Below the pieces are notes generated by a model that was not told the origin of the DNA, did not search any database, and saw nothing but the letters and a program-made list of their open reading frames with translations. A stretch of 64,000 nucleotides of DNA from Trichobilharzia szidati (taxonomy: Eukaryota; Platyhelminthes; Trematoda; Strigeidida; Schistosomatidae), in contig OX235277.1 in NCBI GenBank assembly GCA_944472155.2, positions 30,142,804 through 30,206,803 on the forward strand. The letters are read 5' to 3'. Positions 11,341 through 22,153 of this stretch are shown piece after piece. Within the stretch, counting starts at the first letter, position 1, and each line of letters begins with the position of its first letter. A program made the translations under genes and the position numbers.

Positions 11341-11347
11341 CTTCATC

Positions 11348-11568
11348 TTTTTGAGATGAGTCGGAACCGGGGCTTCAAGCTGTTCAACTCCGCATTTTCA
11401 GTAGCAGTCGTGTAGTTTTTATGGAGTGGGGTCGGTAGCGTCACGCCTAACCTCCCCTCTCTACTGAGCTTACTACCGGCTAAGCGAGCTTCAGAGGTGG
11501 GCTGGCTGGCAATCGAAGCTGAACCACAAGTGTGATTAGCGAGTATTCCACCAGTGAACTACCGACAT
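11348..11568 (-). repeat. S1 SINE-like repeat, diverged
   Basis: Reverse complement has the S1 body (GGGAGGTTAGGCGTGACG, TGCTACTGAAAAT) and a decayed head in which the B box is lost. Confidence 0.65.
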
Positions 11569-11776
11569 ATATGAACAATCGACAAGGTATCATAATGTGT
11601 CAAACAGGTCATTATCTCTTAGGCAATAATACGATTAGACTCAAAAAATGTGGACAATAGAATAAAGCACATACGAGCACATCATACTGTAGTGTTAATG
11701 GATATCATCAACAACAACTAAGCAGTTAAATTAGCTACCATCCAATTACTATGTCTATGATGTCTATGAGTTTCAA

Positions 11777-11965
11777 AATAGAACTTTGCACAGAAATGTA
11801 GCATTTGAAATCGCCAAACTCCGTGTAGCATACAAGCGTAGAGAAAAGGGAAATTCAAAAGAACTGTAGCAAGCAGAAATGTGAGGAAGAAAGAATGAAT
11901 AGTAACATGGAAAAAGATGAATTTAATGGATGTTAGGGGTTACAAAGAGTGAATGTATATGAGCC
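11777..11965 (-). repeat. RTE LINE 3'UTR fragment
   Basis: Reverse complement gives CATTCACTCTTTGTAACCCC, CCATGTTACTATTC and TCTGTGCAAAGTTC, matching the RTE 3' ends at 6712 and 45448. No coding part is attached. Confidence 0.65.
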
Positions 11966-11996
11966 AATGATAACGACTTTGAGTCATATCCCCAAT

Positions 11997-14450
11997 TATT
12001 TATTTATTTAAACGCAGAAAAAACTTGGTACAATATGGCACCAAGGAAGATCCACCACACAATAATAATAAAACAACATAGATTAAAAGTAGAAATATAA
12101 GTAGAAAACGGATAAAGAACTTCATCTTGAAGGAAAACAGTCATACTTAACAAGTTCAAACAGTATTCGTCAACTATCATCAGGAGGGGAAGAAAGAAGG
12201 AAATCGCAACACGTTTGCCATTGATTACGATTCTTGGCCATATCCGATAACGTTTCGAGCCATGGATTTGAGCTATCTGGCGGACCCCAACCAGGGAGTC
12301 GTGACGCACCAACCGATGCTAATCTAGCACAAACATCCTTCATCCCACGACGCCACGTCATGGACTGACCACCCCTCCGCCTTTCCCATCCCGTTCCAGG
12401 GCTAGCGAACAGAGACATGTACGGTGGCCTCTGGGATGACATTCGCAGCACATGTCCAAGCCACCGGAGCCGGTGTTTCCAGATGACGACACTCAATGAA
12501 TGGTGATCTCCACTGTGTTCAAACACACGCCGTCGAACCTCAGAATTACTCTCCCGATGATGCCATCGAACGCAAGCAATCTTGCGGAGACAGCAACGAT
12601 CGAACACGCAGAGTCGCCTCACATCCTCAGCTCGGAGAGGCCAGGTTTCACAGGCGTAGAGCAAGACAGCCCGCACCGAAGCATTGTATACCCGACCTTT
12701 GACAGCCAGGCTAACGTCGCGATGGCGCCAGAGGTGGCTCAAGTTGATGTATGCCACCCTAGCCTTCACTAAACAGTTGGAAATCTCATCCGTCACCCCT
12801 CCGCCAGCACTCACACAACTACCCAGATACACAAACTTATCAACAACTCCAAGCGGTTCACCCGCAAGAGTGAGTGCAGGTACAGGCTCCTGCCAATCTT
12901 GTAACAGTACTTTGCACTTAGACGGTGCAAAGCACATACCATACTTACACACACTGACCGCCAACTGGTTAAGTGCGATTTGGGCAGCCTGCATGCTATC
13001 GCACAGTAAGACGATATCGTCTGCATACTCGAGGTCGAAAAGTCTATCTCCAGGGAGCATATCTACACCATCTTCACGCACATTCTTCAGAGCTGACTCC
13101 AGAATGTCATCGATGGCAAAGTTAAAGAGAAGTGGAGAGATTGGGCAACCCTGTCTAACCCCACTGTTGGTTGGGAATAGTGATGATAGTTGGTTGTATG
13201 CCCTCACTCTACCTGAGGTGTTTCTGTATAGGGCTTTCAAGATGTTAACAAATTTCTCATGTACACCTCTCCCTAACAGACAGTTCCAGAGCACAGTTCT
13301 GTCCAACGAATCGAAGGCAGCCCTAATATCAAGAAACACAACGATCATTGGCCTGCAATACGTGTGGCGGTGTTCCAACAACTGACGAAGGGTGAACACA
13401 TGATCAATGCATCCACGACCTGAACGGAACCCAGCCTGCTCTTCGCGAATCAATCCCTCACGTATTTTGCACAGCCTGCGAAGCAAGACAGCAGCCAATA
13501 TTTTAGACGCGACTGGTAGCAGACTGATACCCCTATGATTGTCACACGAATTACGTCGACACTTTTTAAAGATGGGGACGATAATGGCTTCGTTCCACAT
13601 TGATGGTACACTCTCAGTCTCCCATACCTTTCTGAATAGTCCAGTTAGAGCTATTGCGAGTCTCGCCACCATCTTTAACAAGGGCCATGGGTAGATTGTC
13701 TGGGCCGGGTGCCTTATGGCGTTTTATCACTTGGAGTTCCTTACGGACCTCCGCTTCGGTGGGTGGGTCGGTATTAACCGACCAAGGAGCACTGGGGCTA
13801 ATGACAGCTAAACTGTTTCCCGAAGTGCTCTGCCCAGCGTTCCAGGCATCTTTTCGAGCTGGTAATTGGCGTGCCATCTGCCTCACAGACCGTCTCGCTG
13901 ACACCTTGTTTCTTGCTGCCTGTGACTCGGATGAGTTGGAACAGCTTCCGACTGTTGCCAGATGCAGCAGCTGACTCCATCTCACATGCACAGTCTAACC
14001 ACCAGGCTTCCCGGTCCTTACGTAAACACTGTCTTATCTTGCGCGTCAGCGCCTTTCGCTTATTGCTGTATTCGCTGCCAGCCGGAATGGACCGGCGTTC
14101 ATCCAGGAGTTGCAAGGAACCGCAGAAACCCAGTGGTTTTTGGTGGAGCATTCCATCAAGCCGCAAGCGGCTACACTCGCCCTTTGTATGGCACCTTGCA
14201 GATGAAGACAATGTTCATCTATACTACTTGGGGGGTTGCTGGCAAGCATTGACTGTAACTCGTTCTGATATTTCAAAGAAGTAGCAGGTGCTACTAGTTT
14301 GCTCACATCAACGTTTAGACGACGCCTTTTATGAACCCCACCAAATCGCAAGACGAACTTGGCACACACTAACGTATGATCGGAGTCCAGGCATGTGCTC
14401 CAGAAGTAGCGACAGTCTTGTATGCATCCCCCATAGTCTTCAGCCATCGG
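11997..14450 (-). mobile_element. RTE-clade LINE copy A, frameshifted
   Basis: Runs from an endonuclease tail at about 14447 to a TAAATAAATAAAT-type tail at 11997. The pieces lie in three minus frames: SDHTLVCAKF (EN) at 14447-14046, linker at 14211-13798, KAPGPDNLPMALVKDGGE (start of RT) at 13991-13614, then a long RT frame 13681-12170. The 5' part of EN is missing, as usual for LINE truncation. It lies in CSK intron 4 in the same orientation as the gene. The same 3' end recurs at about 47575-47634. Confidence 0.82.
12170..13681 (-). pseudogene. RTE reverse transcriptase, main open frame (503 codons)
   Basis: RT motifs in order: NHRGISLLPVASKI (motif 2a), EQAGFRSGRGCIDH, VVFLDIRAAFDSLDR (motif A with catalytic Asp), GVRQGCPISPLLFN (motif B), LEYADDIVLL (motif C), FVYLGSCVS. 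The C-terminal region has LYACETWPLRAEDVRR, RLRWLGHVLRM and MAKNRNQW, as in RTE elements. All catalytic residues seen are intact, but the upstream EN and RT start are out of frame, so the copy cannot make a full protein. The true frame begins upstream of the first Met. Confidence 0.85.
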
Positions 14451-14459
14451 TTTCTTAAC

Positions 14460-14890
14460 ATTTTGAAGACCCTAACCAGGCAGTCTACACGTCCCTACGT
14501 GGCTGGCTCAAATCAACAGTCAGAATCCATTGATTGACTCCAGATTGTGATTTAACTACCTCTCATTCTTTTTCATCCCAACCCTATGTCAATTAACATT
14601 CCTCGCCAAAGAAGGCTGTGATTCGGAGTGCGTAAACGTATCTTCAATCGATGCAGCTTCACCTCATCGGTTGACTTCTCTTCCTTACCTAGCACTTTGC
14701 ACCTAGTCTCAATACTGTTCACCATATTATACAACTTAACACGGGAGATAAAAGGTAAACAACTGTGGTCAAAGACAATCAAGCTTTTCATATCTTCTGC
14801 TTCCAATGGCCATATCTCAGAGCCATAAAGTAAGAGTGTGAACTGCTGGGCAACACACACGTCCACTGATGGATAGCCGGGTATCACGTC
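14460..14890 (-). pseudogene. RTE RT C-terminal fragment
   Basis: The minus frame 14887-14573 reads LLYGSEIWPLEAEDMKSL and KVLGKEEKSTDEVKLHRLK, matching the fragment at 44956-45447 (LLYGCETWPLRAEDMKR). It is a separate, older insertion next to copy A. Confidence 0.72.
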
Positions 14891-14899
14891 TACGTCAGA

Positions 14900-15515
14900 G
14901 ATGACGTAAGTCGGCTAATGCCACATTGGTATTTCATCAGCGATTAGTGCATCAATACAATGACTAATTCATATATAATAGAAAGATAAGAATCAAGTTT
15001 GCGATGGGAAAAAAAAATATCTACTTTTGCAGTATAACACAAATGTGAAACAACAACTGTTAATATTGGTTAGCGTGGACACGAGAGAATGCATCCCACT
15101 TATTAATTTCTATCTTTTTGATGATGCTGATGATGAACTGATACATCAGAAGTATTTTGTACACTAAAAGGAATGGCTTGGATTTCACTCTTCATATCTA
15201 CCATAATCTGTTCAATCGACTACGTGATACAGCATAGTGAATCAGTAAACATCATAATTGGGAATAATAAATTAGTACCTCTTAAATAATAGTCACATGT
15301 GATGCAATTTAACTGTTTGTATTTACTTCTTATCGTGCCTAAGCTTCATATTTAATCAATTAATTCTGACATTTACACATTCACATCAATTCTATTTATT
15401 TAAATACTATCTCTTACGTATTTAGACAAATTGTAAGCAAAAACACAGCTGATATCTATCCTTTTTGTCTTTGCACACATATATAGTTGTAGTAAAAAGT
15501 TAAATAAGGGTACGC
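14900..15515. other. Intronic sequence, nothing firm
   Basis: A short minus frame near 15110-15215 follows an AG, but it ends in a stop with no donor and is not called an exon. Confidence 0.4.
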
Positions 15516-15520
15516 TATTT

Positions 15521-15742
15521 GTGCGTTGGTGGTTCAGTCAGCCAGCGACGCCTCACGCGAGCCGGGTTCGATTCCCGACCGATGCACTCCTATCAAACTT
15601 GTTTATCCTGTAGTGAGCCCGATTTAGAAGGAAGATTGAACATCAGTTTACCAATCTCACACCATAAAAAAAGACACCACTGCTACTGAAACTGAAAGGT
15701 TAAATGTTGAAGACCTATGTTCTACTTGCAACCCAAAGGAAT
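15521..15742 (+). repeat. S1 SINE-like repeat
   Basis: Starts GTGCGTTGGTGGTTCAGT, has GGGTTCGATTCCCGACCGAT (B box) and ends with AAGACCTATGTTCTAC. Moderately diverged. Confidence 0.72.
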
Positions 15743-15744
15743 GT

Positions 15745-16270
15745 GAAAAATACCATTAAATCGAAATGGCCTGGAAATTATGAGCTCATTGTTGATTTTA
15801 GTAAAACCAAACTGATCAGTAACTTTTGAGTGTATAGGCTCCTTTGCTAAGAGCTTCAGCAAATTGCTCTCAGTTACAGTCGAATATTATTCGTTTCATG
15901 ATGGATAGCTCCTGAACCCTTAGTCAAGAACTTCTTCTTTATCAACATACATACATTTAAGAACCTCAGAAATTACACAGTGAAAAAAATGAAAGTTCGA
16001 TTGTACAATTTGCATGCATACATACACAATAGAGATTAAAATTGACTAACACTAGTCTTAAAATAGATTTTCTTTGTTTAATACCGTCTGTATGTTTCAC
16101 GTCTTTACCTCTACTAATACCAAAACATTCTAGTCGATTTTATGGTGGTGACTTGTTTTTCAATTAAAATTTTCTGTATGAACACGCCCCACACATATAT
16201 GTCGTGAGAGAAATCGGTTTCGTCCTGAAATATTCAATACGCAAAAGTTCAGTATTAAATTCACTTTCGA
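15745..16270. other. Intronic sequence, nothing recognised
   Basis: No coding motif. A short TTTCGTCCTGAAATATTC near 16217 could be a decayed hammerhead-like arm (minus). Confidence 0.35.
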
Positions 16271-16284
16271 GTTTTAGTTCGTAG

Positions 16285-16460
16285 GGATTCGATTGGTTTC
16301 AAAGTCCTGGATTCGATCTCCGGCGCGGTCATAAGTATGTATTGCTTAAGAGACCCGGGTTACGATGAAACAACTACTGTTCAGTACTCCCTGGTGGTTT
16401 TTAGTGGCTCTAACTGATATCAATCCGTGGTCAAACTCCAAACCAATCAAATCCCTAGGA
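16285..16460 (+). repeat. Foldback-family right arm (single), copy 3
   Basis: B-box-like GGATTCGATCTCC, then GTATTGCTTAAGAGACCCGG, CGATGAAACAAC, CAGTACTCCCTGG and the tail CTAACTGATATCAATCCGTG ending near AATCAAATCCC. The left arm is missing or unrecognisable. Confidence 0.65.
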
Positions 16461-16719
16461 AATAACACCAGAAAAAAATACATTTATTGGAGACGATATC
16501 TACTGCTGAACTGAATGGATGCAGCATATGTGCCCAAAAATACCTAATATACCTGTAACAGCCTCAAGTATGAGATAAGGTAGCAAGCTATAACTTCTGA
16601 TGTGTGAGACAGTTTATGCTGATGACTGGTCATGTTGACCGAAATAAGTTAGAGGGAACTTTGAGCCTCTAGCCGAGTGAAAAAAAACATCAGTTAGAAT
16701 AGGTGAGTACACAATGCAT

Positions 16720-17700
16720 TCACGACAGAAAACTTAGGGAAGCCTTTGAAGTGAATACAGGAATGAGATAAGGCTGTCTGCTATCGCTGATGATATTCCT
16801 GATTATAGTAGACTGGATTATGTGGCAGATGGAGCGATGGGAGTGAGAAGACAAAAATACATTTGACCGACAGGAAGACTCCAAAATATTTCGACTTCAC
16901 AGATGATTTATATCTGATGTCACACAAACTCGAAGACTTACAGGCGAAAACCAACAAGTTTTAAGAAGAAGCAGAGAAGACAGGACCACAGGTGAACAAA
17001 CAGAAAATAGATGTAATGAATATACCTAAGCAACAAGAAGGCACCAATCACTATCAATAGGAGAAATTTGAAACAGGTCACTTCGTTCACTTACCTAGGC
17101 AGCATTGTTTGAACCACACGTAGCACAGATGAAGATGCCAAAGCCAGGATCGGCAAAGCAAGACAGACCCTCACCACTCTGAAATCAGTCTTGGAATCTG
17201 CTGCATTCAGCATAAGGAGTAGATTTAGATTATTAACACTAGTATCATGTCAGTCAGTGCTTTTCTATGGTTCATACACCTGATGCATGTGTTGCCAAAG
17301 GCACTTCCAAGAGGTTGCAGACTTTTATCAACAGCGGTTCTCTTCACTCCATACAGAAGATCAGATCGGTGGCCAAAATGGATCAGCAACAAGGAACCCT
17401 GGTGGACAAAGAATCAGCCAAAAACCCGTTGCCCAACAAACATGTCGAAAAAATGGAGGTGTATCAGGCACACGCTGAAGGGACAGTTGACTGACATCAC
17501 ACACCAGTCAGGCTCTCGTGTGAAGCCCCGAAGGGAAACGACAAGTTGGGTGTGGATCCTAGGGTGATATGGAGATCGTGTGAGGAGGACATGAGAGCTT
17601 GTGGTCAATCGTGGAACCAGTTGAAGACAACCACAGAAAACAGGATGGAATGGAGATGGATTATTGAGGCCATGTTACACTCGTAACCTAAGGGAATAAT
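16720..17700 (+). pseudogene. SR2-like RTE LINE, RT to C-terminus, heavily decayed
   Basis: Translation in shifting frames gives FEVNTGMR-GCLLSLMIFLI (motif B), IVDWIMWQ, a decayed motif C region, then IGKARQ-like and late RTE motifs, ending near TTGAGGCCATGTTACACTCG. It differs from copy A's lineage. It lies antisense in CSK intron 4 and ends about 20 nt from the 5' splice site of exon 4. Many stops; inactive. Confidence 0.6.
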
Positions 17701-17718
17701 AATACATGGTAGACTTAC

Positions 17719-17857
17719 CCCCGAATTCTCCCCGACCAATTCGATCACCCAACACAATATCCTTGCGAAAGATGAGATAACCAGATTTCTGTAATTTACT
17801 GAGTCGTTTCCTCTGCATATCAGGAACTGGATGATGGAGTGCACAAACTAATCCACG
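17719..17857 (-). CDS. CSK: CSK exon 4: SH2 end, SH2-kinase linker, glycine loop
   Basis: 139 nt. Opens after CAACCTAAG with RGLVCALHHPVPD, matching the GLCTRLIKP end of the CSK SH2, then a basic linker (QRKRLSKLQ) and SGYLIFRKDIVLGDRIG leading into GRGEFG, the ATP-binding glycine loop. Phase 0 in, phase 1 out (final G before GTAAGT); the two A's of the next exon complete the Glu codon of GEV. A degraded RTE element ends about 20 nt inside the intron beyond the donor. An unseen micro-exon between exons 3 and 4 would explain the short SH2 end. Confidence 0.87.
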
Positions 17858-18002
17858 CTTAGGTTGAGAATAAAACTATACAACAATCAAGAAAGAGTAT
17901 AAAGTAAGTAAAGACGAGTAAACAATGAATGGGAATACCAAACACATGCATAGTACTTAGAGACTAAGTGCAACAGTAAAGAATATATATATATACGTTT
18001 AT

Positions 18003-18112
18003 GCATCCCAGGTGAGTGATAATGTCCTCGCTGAGACTCAAACCCAGCACCCATCACTCCTAACGCTAAAGCGTTATATCCATTAGGCCAGTAGGGCCAC
18101 GAGATCCAGATT
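18003..18112 (-). repeat. tRNA-like head of Smα-type repeat, minus copy
   Basis: Reverse complement shows TGGCCTAATGGATATAACGC (A-box-like) and TGGGTTTGAGTCTCAGCG (B-box-like), ending near ACATTATCACTC. Paired in inverse orientation with the plus copy at 18252-18430. Confidence 0.6.
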
Positions 18113-18251
18113 TTATGCAACAGGTGTCAATTATCATTCGCTTTTATTTTGTATTTGTCAACATAAATGGAACAATTTGTTTGAAGTAATCAGTCAACAA
18201 TGAATTAAAACATACGATAATTGATGCCCGTTGCACAAGAGATTGCTCTCG

Positions 18252-18430
18252 CGACCCAAGAGGCTTAATGGATACCACTTTGACGTTTCAAACTATGGGT
18301 TCTGGGTTCGAGTTCCAGTCCGGACAATACCGCCCACTTGCAATACAGGTGCATCCAAATGACGAGTCCCAAATAGGACGAAACACACATCCTCGGTTAC
18401 ACCGCTAATGACTACTCTCACCAAGTCACT
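18252..18430 (+). repeat. Smα-type SINE with decayed hammerhead ribozyme
   Basis: Head AGAGGCTTAATGGATACC (A-box-like) and CTGGGTTCGAGTTCCAG (B box), then at 18356-18395 a sequence matching the schistosome Smα hammerhead: GACGAGTCCCAAATAGGACG followed by AAAC. Stem II (GTCC/GGAC) is perfect. The core C of CUGANGA is A, and the stem III/cleavage region reads ACACATC where the active form has CGCGTC, so self-cleavage is unlikely. Smα as a Pol III SINE with a hammerhead is established; the decay is read from sequence. Confidence 0.72.
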
Positions 18431-18439
18431 AGAATATTA

Positions 18440-19140
18440 AATACTTGATTAAAAATAATCGATGAGCTCATTTCTGTATGATACTTGATTGTCTCTATCG
18501 ACAAACACCTTACAATGAATAAATGAAAGCTTAAATGAAGATTTCATAAGAAATGAATAACAGCTAAGCATCAGTAGTTGAATTTTACGATTTGCTATTA
18601 AGTCACGATCACGAAAGCTAATAACTGGTTTATTTTTTTAGATAATTCATATAACGAGCGATCGTAACACTGAAAAAATCCATTCAGAAATTCTACTCAA
18701 ATGAGAGAAGCATTCACTCGATAAGTCTTCGAATCCACACAGGGTTTAGTGTTACATAGGCAGCCTATAACACAACCCCGTGAGTTCAAGAACAACTTTT
18801 GTAACACTAAAACGCATAATATATTAAAGGGATACAATTGTTGTATCTCTTAAGGAGTGTGATTAAAACTGCGATTAATCGCATGCATTAACCATCAGAG
18901 ACATCACAGAATAAATTGAGCCAGTTGAAATTCATCAAACGAACAAGCAAACAATCAAATGTTGCAAAACAAGCAACATTCATTTCTAAAAACACACGCA
19001 CCAGACGTTACCACCTGTAAGAAGAATCCGACAAAGTTATTCTAAGGCAAAAGTTTTACTCAGCAGCTTCAGAACATACTCAATATCTAATCTCATTATT
19101 ACTAACTACACTGCTTAGAAATCAGTTACTCAAAATAGAT
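18440..19140. other. Intronic sequence, nothing recognised
   Basis: CSK intron 3, A+T-rich; no exon or repeat assignment. Confidence 0.4.
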
Positions 19141-19149
19141 TTCCCATAT

Positions 19150-19650
19150 GCCACACTCTGAGACACTCTCAATGTGTAAAGACTAGTAGTAATATCCAGT
19201 TGTCGAGTTGGAAGTAGGTGCAGCAAGATCCAAATCCACCGCCTGTTCCCTGAAAGTCAAGTACTGAGCTCAATCGGCCGCATCTCCACCTTTAATGTCT
19301 ATATCCCATAACCGGAAAAGTAGGACGCAGCTGAGTGCTGCACAGTGCATGCATACTTTGATGGGTAGCCAAATATCGTGCCGCCGTCAAAAGTGCCACA
19401 AGTTGGGAGATGCCTGGTGGCTCTTTCGTGTCTGTGTAAAGATTTCACTAGAAACTTGTTAATTAAGGCTGATATGACTTCTAAAATAAGTGAACCTATC
19501 GATACATTCAACTAATTCCCTATTTTCAAATTACGAGTGCTTTGTTTAGTACAATATATTTTTGTCAACAGTCTCTTTATAGCCAAACATTCCCACAGAA
19601 CTTCTCGATCCGTGGAGTCGTATGCCCCAACTTGATAAAGAAATATTCTG
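19150..19650 (-). pseudogene. RTE LINE fragment, RT motif A to C-terminus
   Basis: Minus strand near 19640-19590 reads AYDSTDREVLWECL, motif A context of RTE (AFDS-DR-VLW). Further along, shifted frames give IDRFTYFRSHIS and RRHDIWLPIK, matching IDRLTYL and RRRDIRLS of other copies. An internal deletion removes motifs B and C. Confidence 0.55.
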
Positions 19651-19872
19651 AGGACTGAATTTCTGTATAACTCGTATATCCAATTCTCTTTTAGAACGAA
19701 TTACAAGATTACCTTCGCCATATATGATACTTCACATTCAACTTGATATCACCCAAATCCCCACAAACCCAGCATTTGGAAAACAAAAGCACTCCAACAA
19801 TATGTCTCCGCACATGGAATACAGAACTGATCAACCAAGTTTCAAAATATCACAAATTGTAAAGTAGCTCAC

Positions 19873-20227
19873 CTGAACAAGTTCTAGAAGACTTGAAAAC
19901 CAATCAGTTTCATCCAATGTGTAATGAATCTTGCTACAAATTGAAGACGTTGTTGTCGAATACTCAAAATGTTGCTTGGGATGAACAGATTTGTAAGGTC
20001 TACGTAGGATTCTATAGTGTTGTACATTGGTTGAAACATCTGTGGACAATGCCGTACAATTCTCATGTTCATTGACATCAGAGCTTTCAGCTATACATGG
20101 AGGTCCAACTACACAAAGAGTTAGATCTCCAGTATATAAATCCGATTCACGAATTAGGAAGCTTCCAACGGGACTGCCACATAGTAAACTTTCTGATTCT
20201 GCACGGGAAATTCTTCCATGATACCAA
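19873..20227 (-). CDS. CSK: CSK exon 3: SH2 domain
   Basis: Starts after a tttttttgcctag acceptor; the first T completes a Cys codon and the frame then reads WYHGRISRAESESLL, the canonical SH2 αA region. FLIRES carries the phosphotyrosine-binding Arg (βB5) and QHYRIL is the βD strand with its His. Ends at CAG before GTGAGC, phase 0. Odd points: between LTLCVV and QHYRIL there are about 27 residues where vertebrate CSK has about 5, and the exon stops at ELVQ, leaving out most of the usual HYTSDADG segment before the next exon. The SH2 of CSK binds phosphorylated Cbp/PAG-type adaptors (family knowledge). Confidence 0.88.
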
Positions 20228-20762
20228 CTAGGCAAAAAAATAGATTAATTTTTACAACTTTGGGGAGCTAGATAAAAATAGGTTAATACCATATGCCGTT
20301 TAGTTCTAGACATGAAACAATGGAACAAAAAATTCCGATTTAACTAGCAAACATATGGAAAGTTGTATTGCAGGAAAATAGTAGGAGTAGAATTATAAAT
20401 TTAGAAAAATTAGGAAGTCATATGAGCACCTTGATATGATTATGGGCAACAATTTACTTGAAGCGTCACCCAGTTGGTCATACTATATCACTGGGTATCA
20501 CATCAAAGAAACATATGGAATTACACCCTACCATAGTAACCCAATTCCGCCCTTAGAATGAGTTGACATCATTAGTTTTGGATTTTAGCCTGTTTAATAT
20601 AACTAATCCCTATCTAGTTGAAACGCAAAAACCTCCTGTTCAGCATAAAGAACACACTATCCCAATCTAATCAAAACACTCAGTCCACTGCATTTAACAC
20701 CAGCAGACAAAACTCAGTGTCACACTACTTAATTTCATAATCTTTTCCTCTTCTACATACAC

Positions 20763-20840
20763 CACTTTTTGATGTGGGTGTGTTCTTTGAGCCGGATGGT
20801 TCAACTGCAAAGCTGTCACTACCTTCCCGAATTTCTTGAG
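20763..20840 (-). repeat. Penelope-type tail fragment
   Basis: On the plus strand GATGTGGGTGTGTTCTTTGA, then GCCGGATGGTTCAACTGC, homologous to 57545-57600 and 51155-51215. In minus sense it matches the coding tail of the Penelope piece at 58090-58190. Confidence 0.5.
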
Positions 20841-21244
20841 CTTATTGAGTTCTCCATGAATAATATAGCTACTTCTTATTTAATCAACTAAACGAAAAGT
20901 GCTGACGATTCGAACCAGTGAAACGTCAAAGCTCACCTTCTGAAACCGTGTGGCTTCACTGGTTGAAAATTGTAGCCACTTAAAGTATAGTTGTGTTGCG
21001 CATACAAGACATAGAAAGCTTAATCCTGATTATTTACCTGATGCCACCTTGTTGTGATGAATTAGTGAAATTCATGAGATTCTACAACTAACACTAGTAG
21101 ACTCGCTGATGTATATGGATGTTATTAAGATTCGAGGTATAAGATTGACTGTCTAACTGACAGCTAGTGGACAGTCGTCTGTATGCTATCCAGATAAATC
21201 GACCATAGATGTTTGCATTCTGTCTACCGTGTTATTTGGTGCAA

Positions 21245-21475
21245 TGTAATGAGTAATACTGAGGTTAAGTGTAGAACACAGGGGAAGGAGGCAAAAATTA
21301 ATCGATAACACGACTGATACGATACGCATCGAACTTGCCTTACTCAATGAGCAATATAAGCTGACACAATTAGGTGGGAAAAGAGTTAGGAGTGGTCATA
21401 TCGAAACCTGAAGTCAATCCACGAGGTAGTTGACTGTGTGTTCTGGTCATGTAGGAAGTTGTAGGCTACCTAGCT
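21245..21475 (+). pseudogene. RTE C-terminal fragment
   Basis: Starts TAATACTGAGGTTAAGTGTA, collinear with VSNIEVRRRVLG at 45098; later GTGGGAAAAGAGTTAGGAGT and GAAACCTGAAGTCAATCCA follow the same order as 45245-45300. No open frame remains. Confidence 0.55.
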
Positions 21476-21479
21476 GGGG

Positions 21480-21999
21480 TCACCTGAATACTAAAAACCA
21501 ATGGTTTCAAACTCCTGTCCACACAACTTAATATCGTTTGCATTGGCACGGGTGTGTTTAATCCCATCGAATCTCTGTATTTCAAAAACCCTCAATAATC
21601 CTTAATTAAATCTTCCCTTTTACTCGCAGATTCATCCGCTGTACTCACATGGCATTTTTTTATTCTTACATGTACTTTTTGAAGTGCGGTGAGTGGAAAT
21701 GATGCACCTAGGTACGAATTTCTGTATTGATGTTCCTTAGTAGGTTCATAAGTGAGGGCTTTCTTGTATTTCAGCAGTATAACTGGTCTACTTTGGTAGT
21801 AAACAACAAGTTTATTTGCCTTTACCGATCACCTGTGGTTATTAAATGTAGTACCTTGACATCACAATTATGTGTAAATACAGTTAAATATCCAGACGAA
21901 TACAATAATAGATGTCTCTTAAAGTAGATATCTTTATAAAATCAAACAGTGAGGACCAAAACGTTTAAAACAGGGCAAGAATTGGTCATATCGAATTAC
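21480..21999. other. CSK intron 2 sequence, nothing recognised
   Basis: An open stretch at 21727-21927 (plus) has no motif and is thought to be chance. Confidence 0.4.
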
Positions 22000-22106
22000 C
22001 AATGATTCTGAATGTTATCCAAAGAGTCAGTTTTACGTTGTACATAATTTAAAGGAATAAGTCCAGTTTCTCCCGAAGTATTCTTCGCATGTGCCCAATT
22101 AGGATC
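22000..22106 (-). CDS. CSK: CSK exon 2: second half of SH3 domain
   Basis: Begins at GATCCT after a GAAG acceptor, only 47 nt below exon 1, and ends at CATTG before GTAATT (phase 2). The peptide starts DPNWAHAKN and continues to GLIPLNYVQRK: the Trp of the ligand groove and the ALPxNY-like closing motif of SH3 are both present. Vertebrate CSK has the same K/DPNW junction region. If the splice were ignored the frame stops two bases later (TGGTAA), so splicing is needed to reach the SH2 exon. Tiny 5' introns are common in schistosome genes (established); this one fits. Confidence 0.87.
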
Positions 22107-22153
22107 CTTCACGCGAAGTCAGATGTAAATTGTGCATCATAATAAGAAATTAC

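Noticed and set aside
12684..13385. Plus-strand 233-codon open frame
   Set aside because: It is the antisense shadow of the RTE reverse transcriptase at 12170-13681.
15110..15215. Minus-strand frame (IMVDMKSEIQAIPFS...) after an AG as a missing CSK exon
   Set aside because: Ends in a stop without a usable donor, has no CSK similarity, and exon 4 already joins exon 5 in phase.
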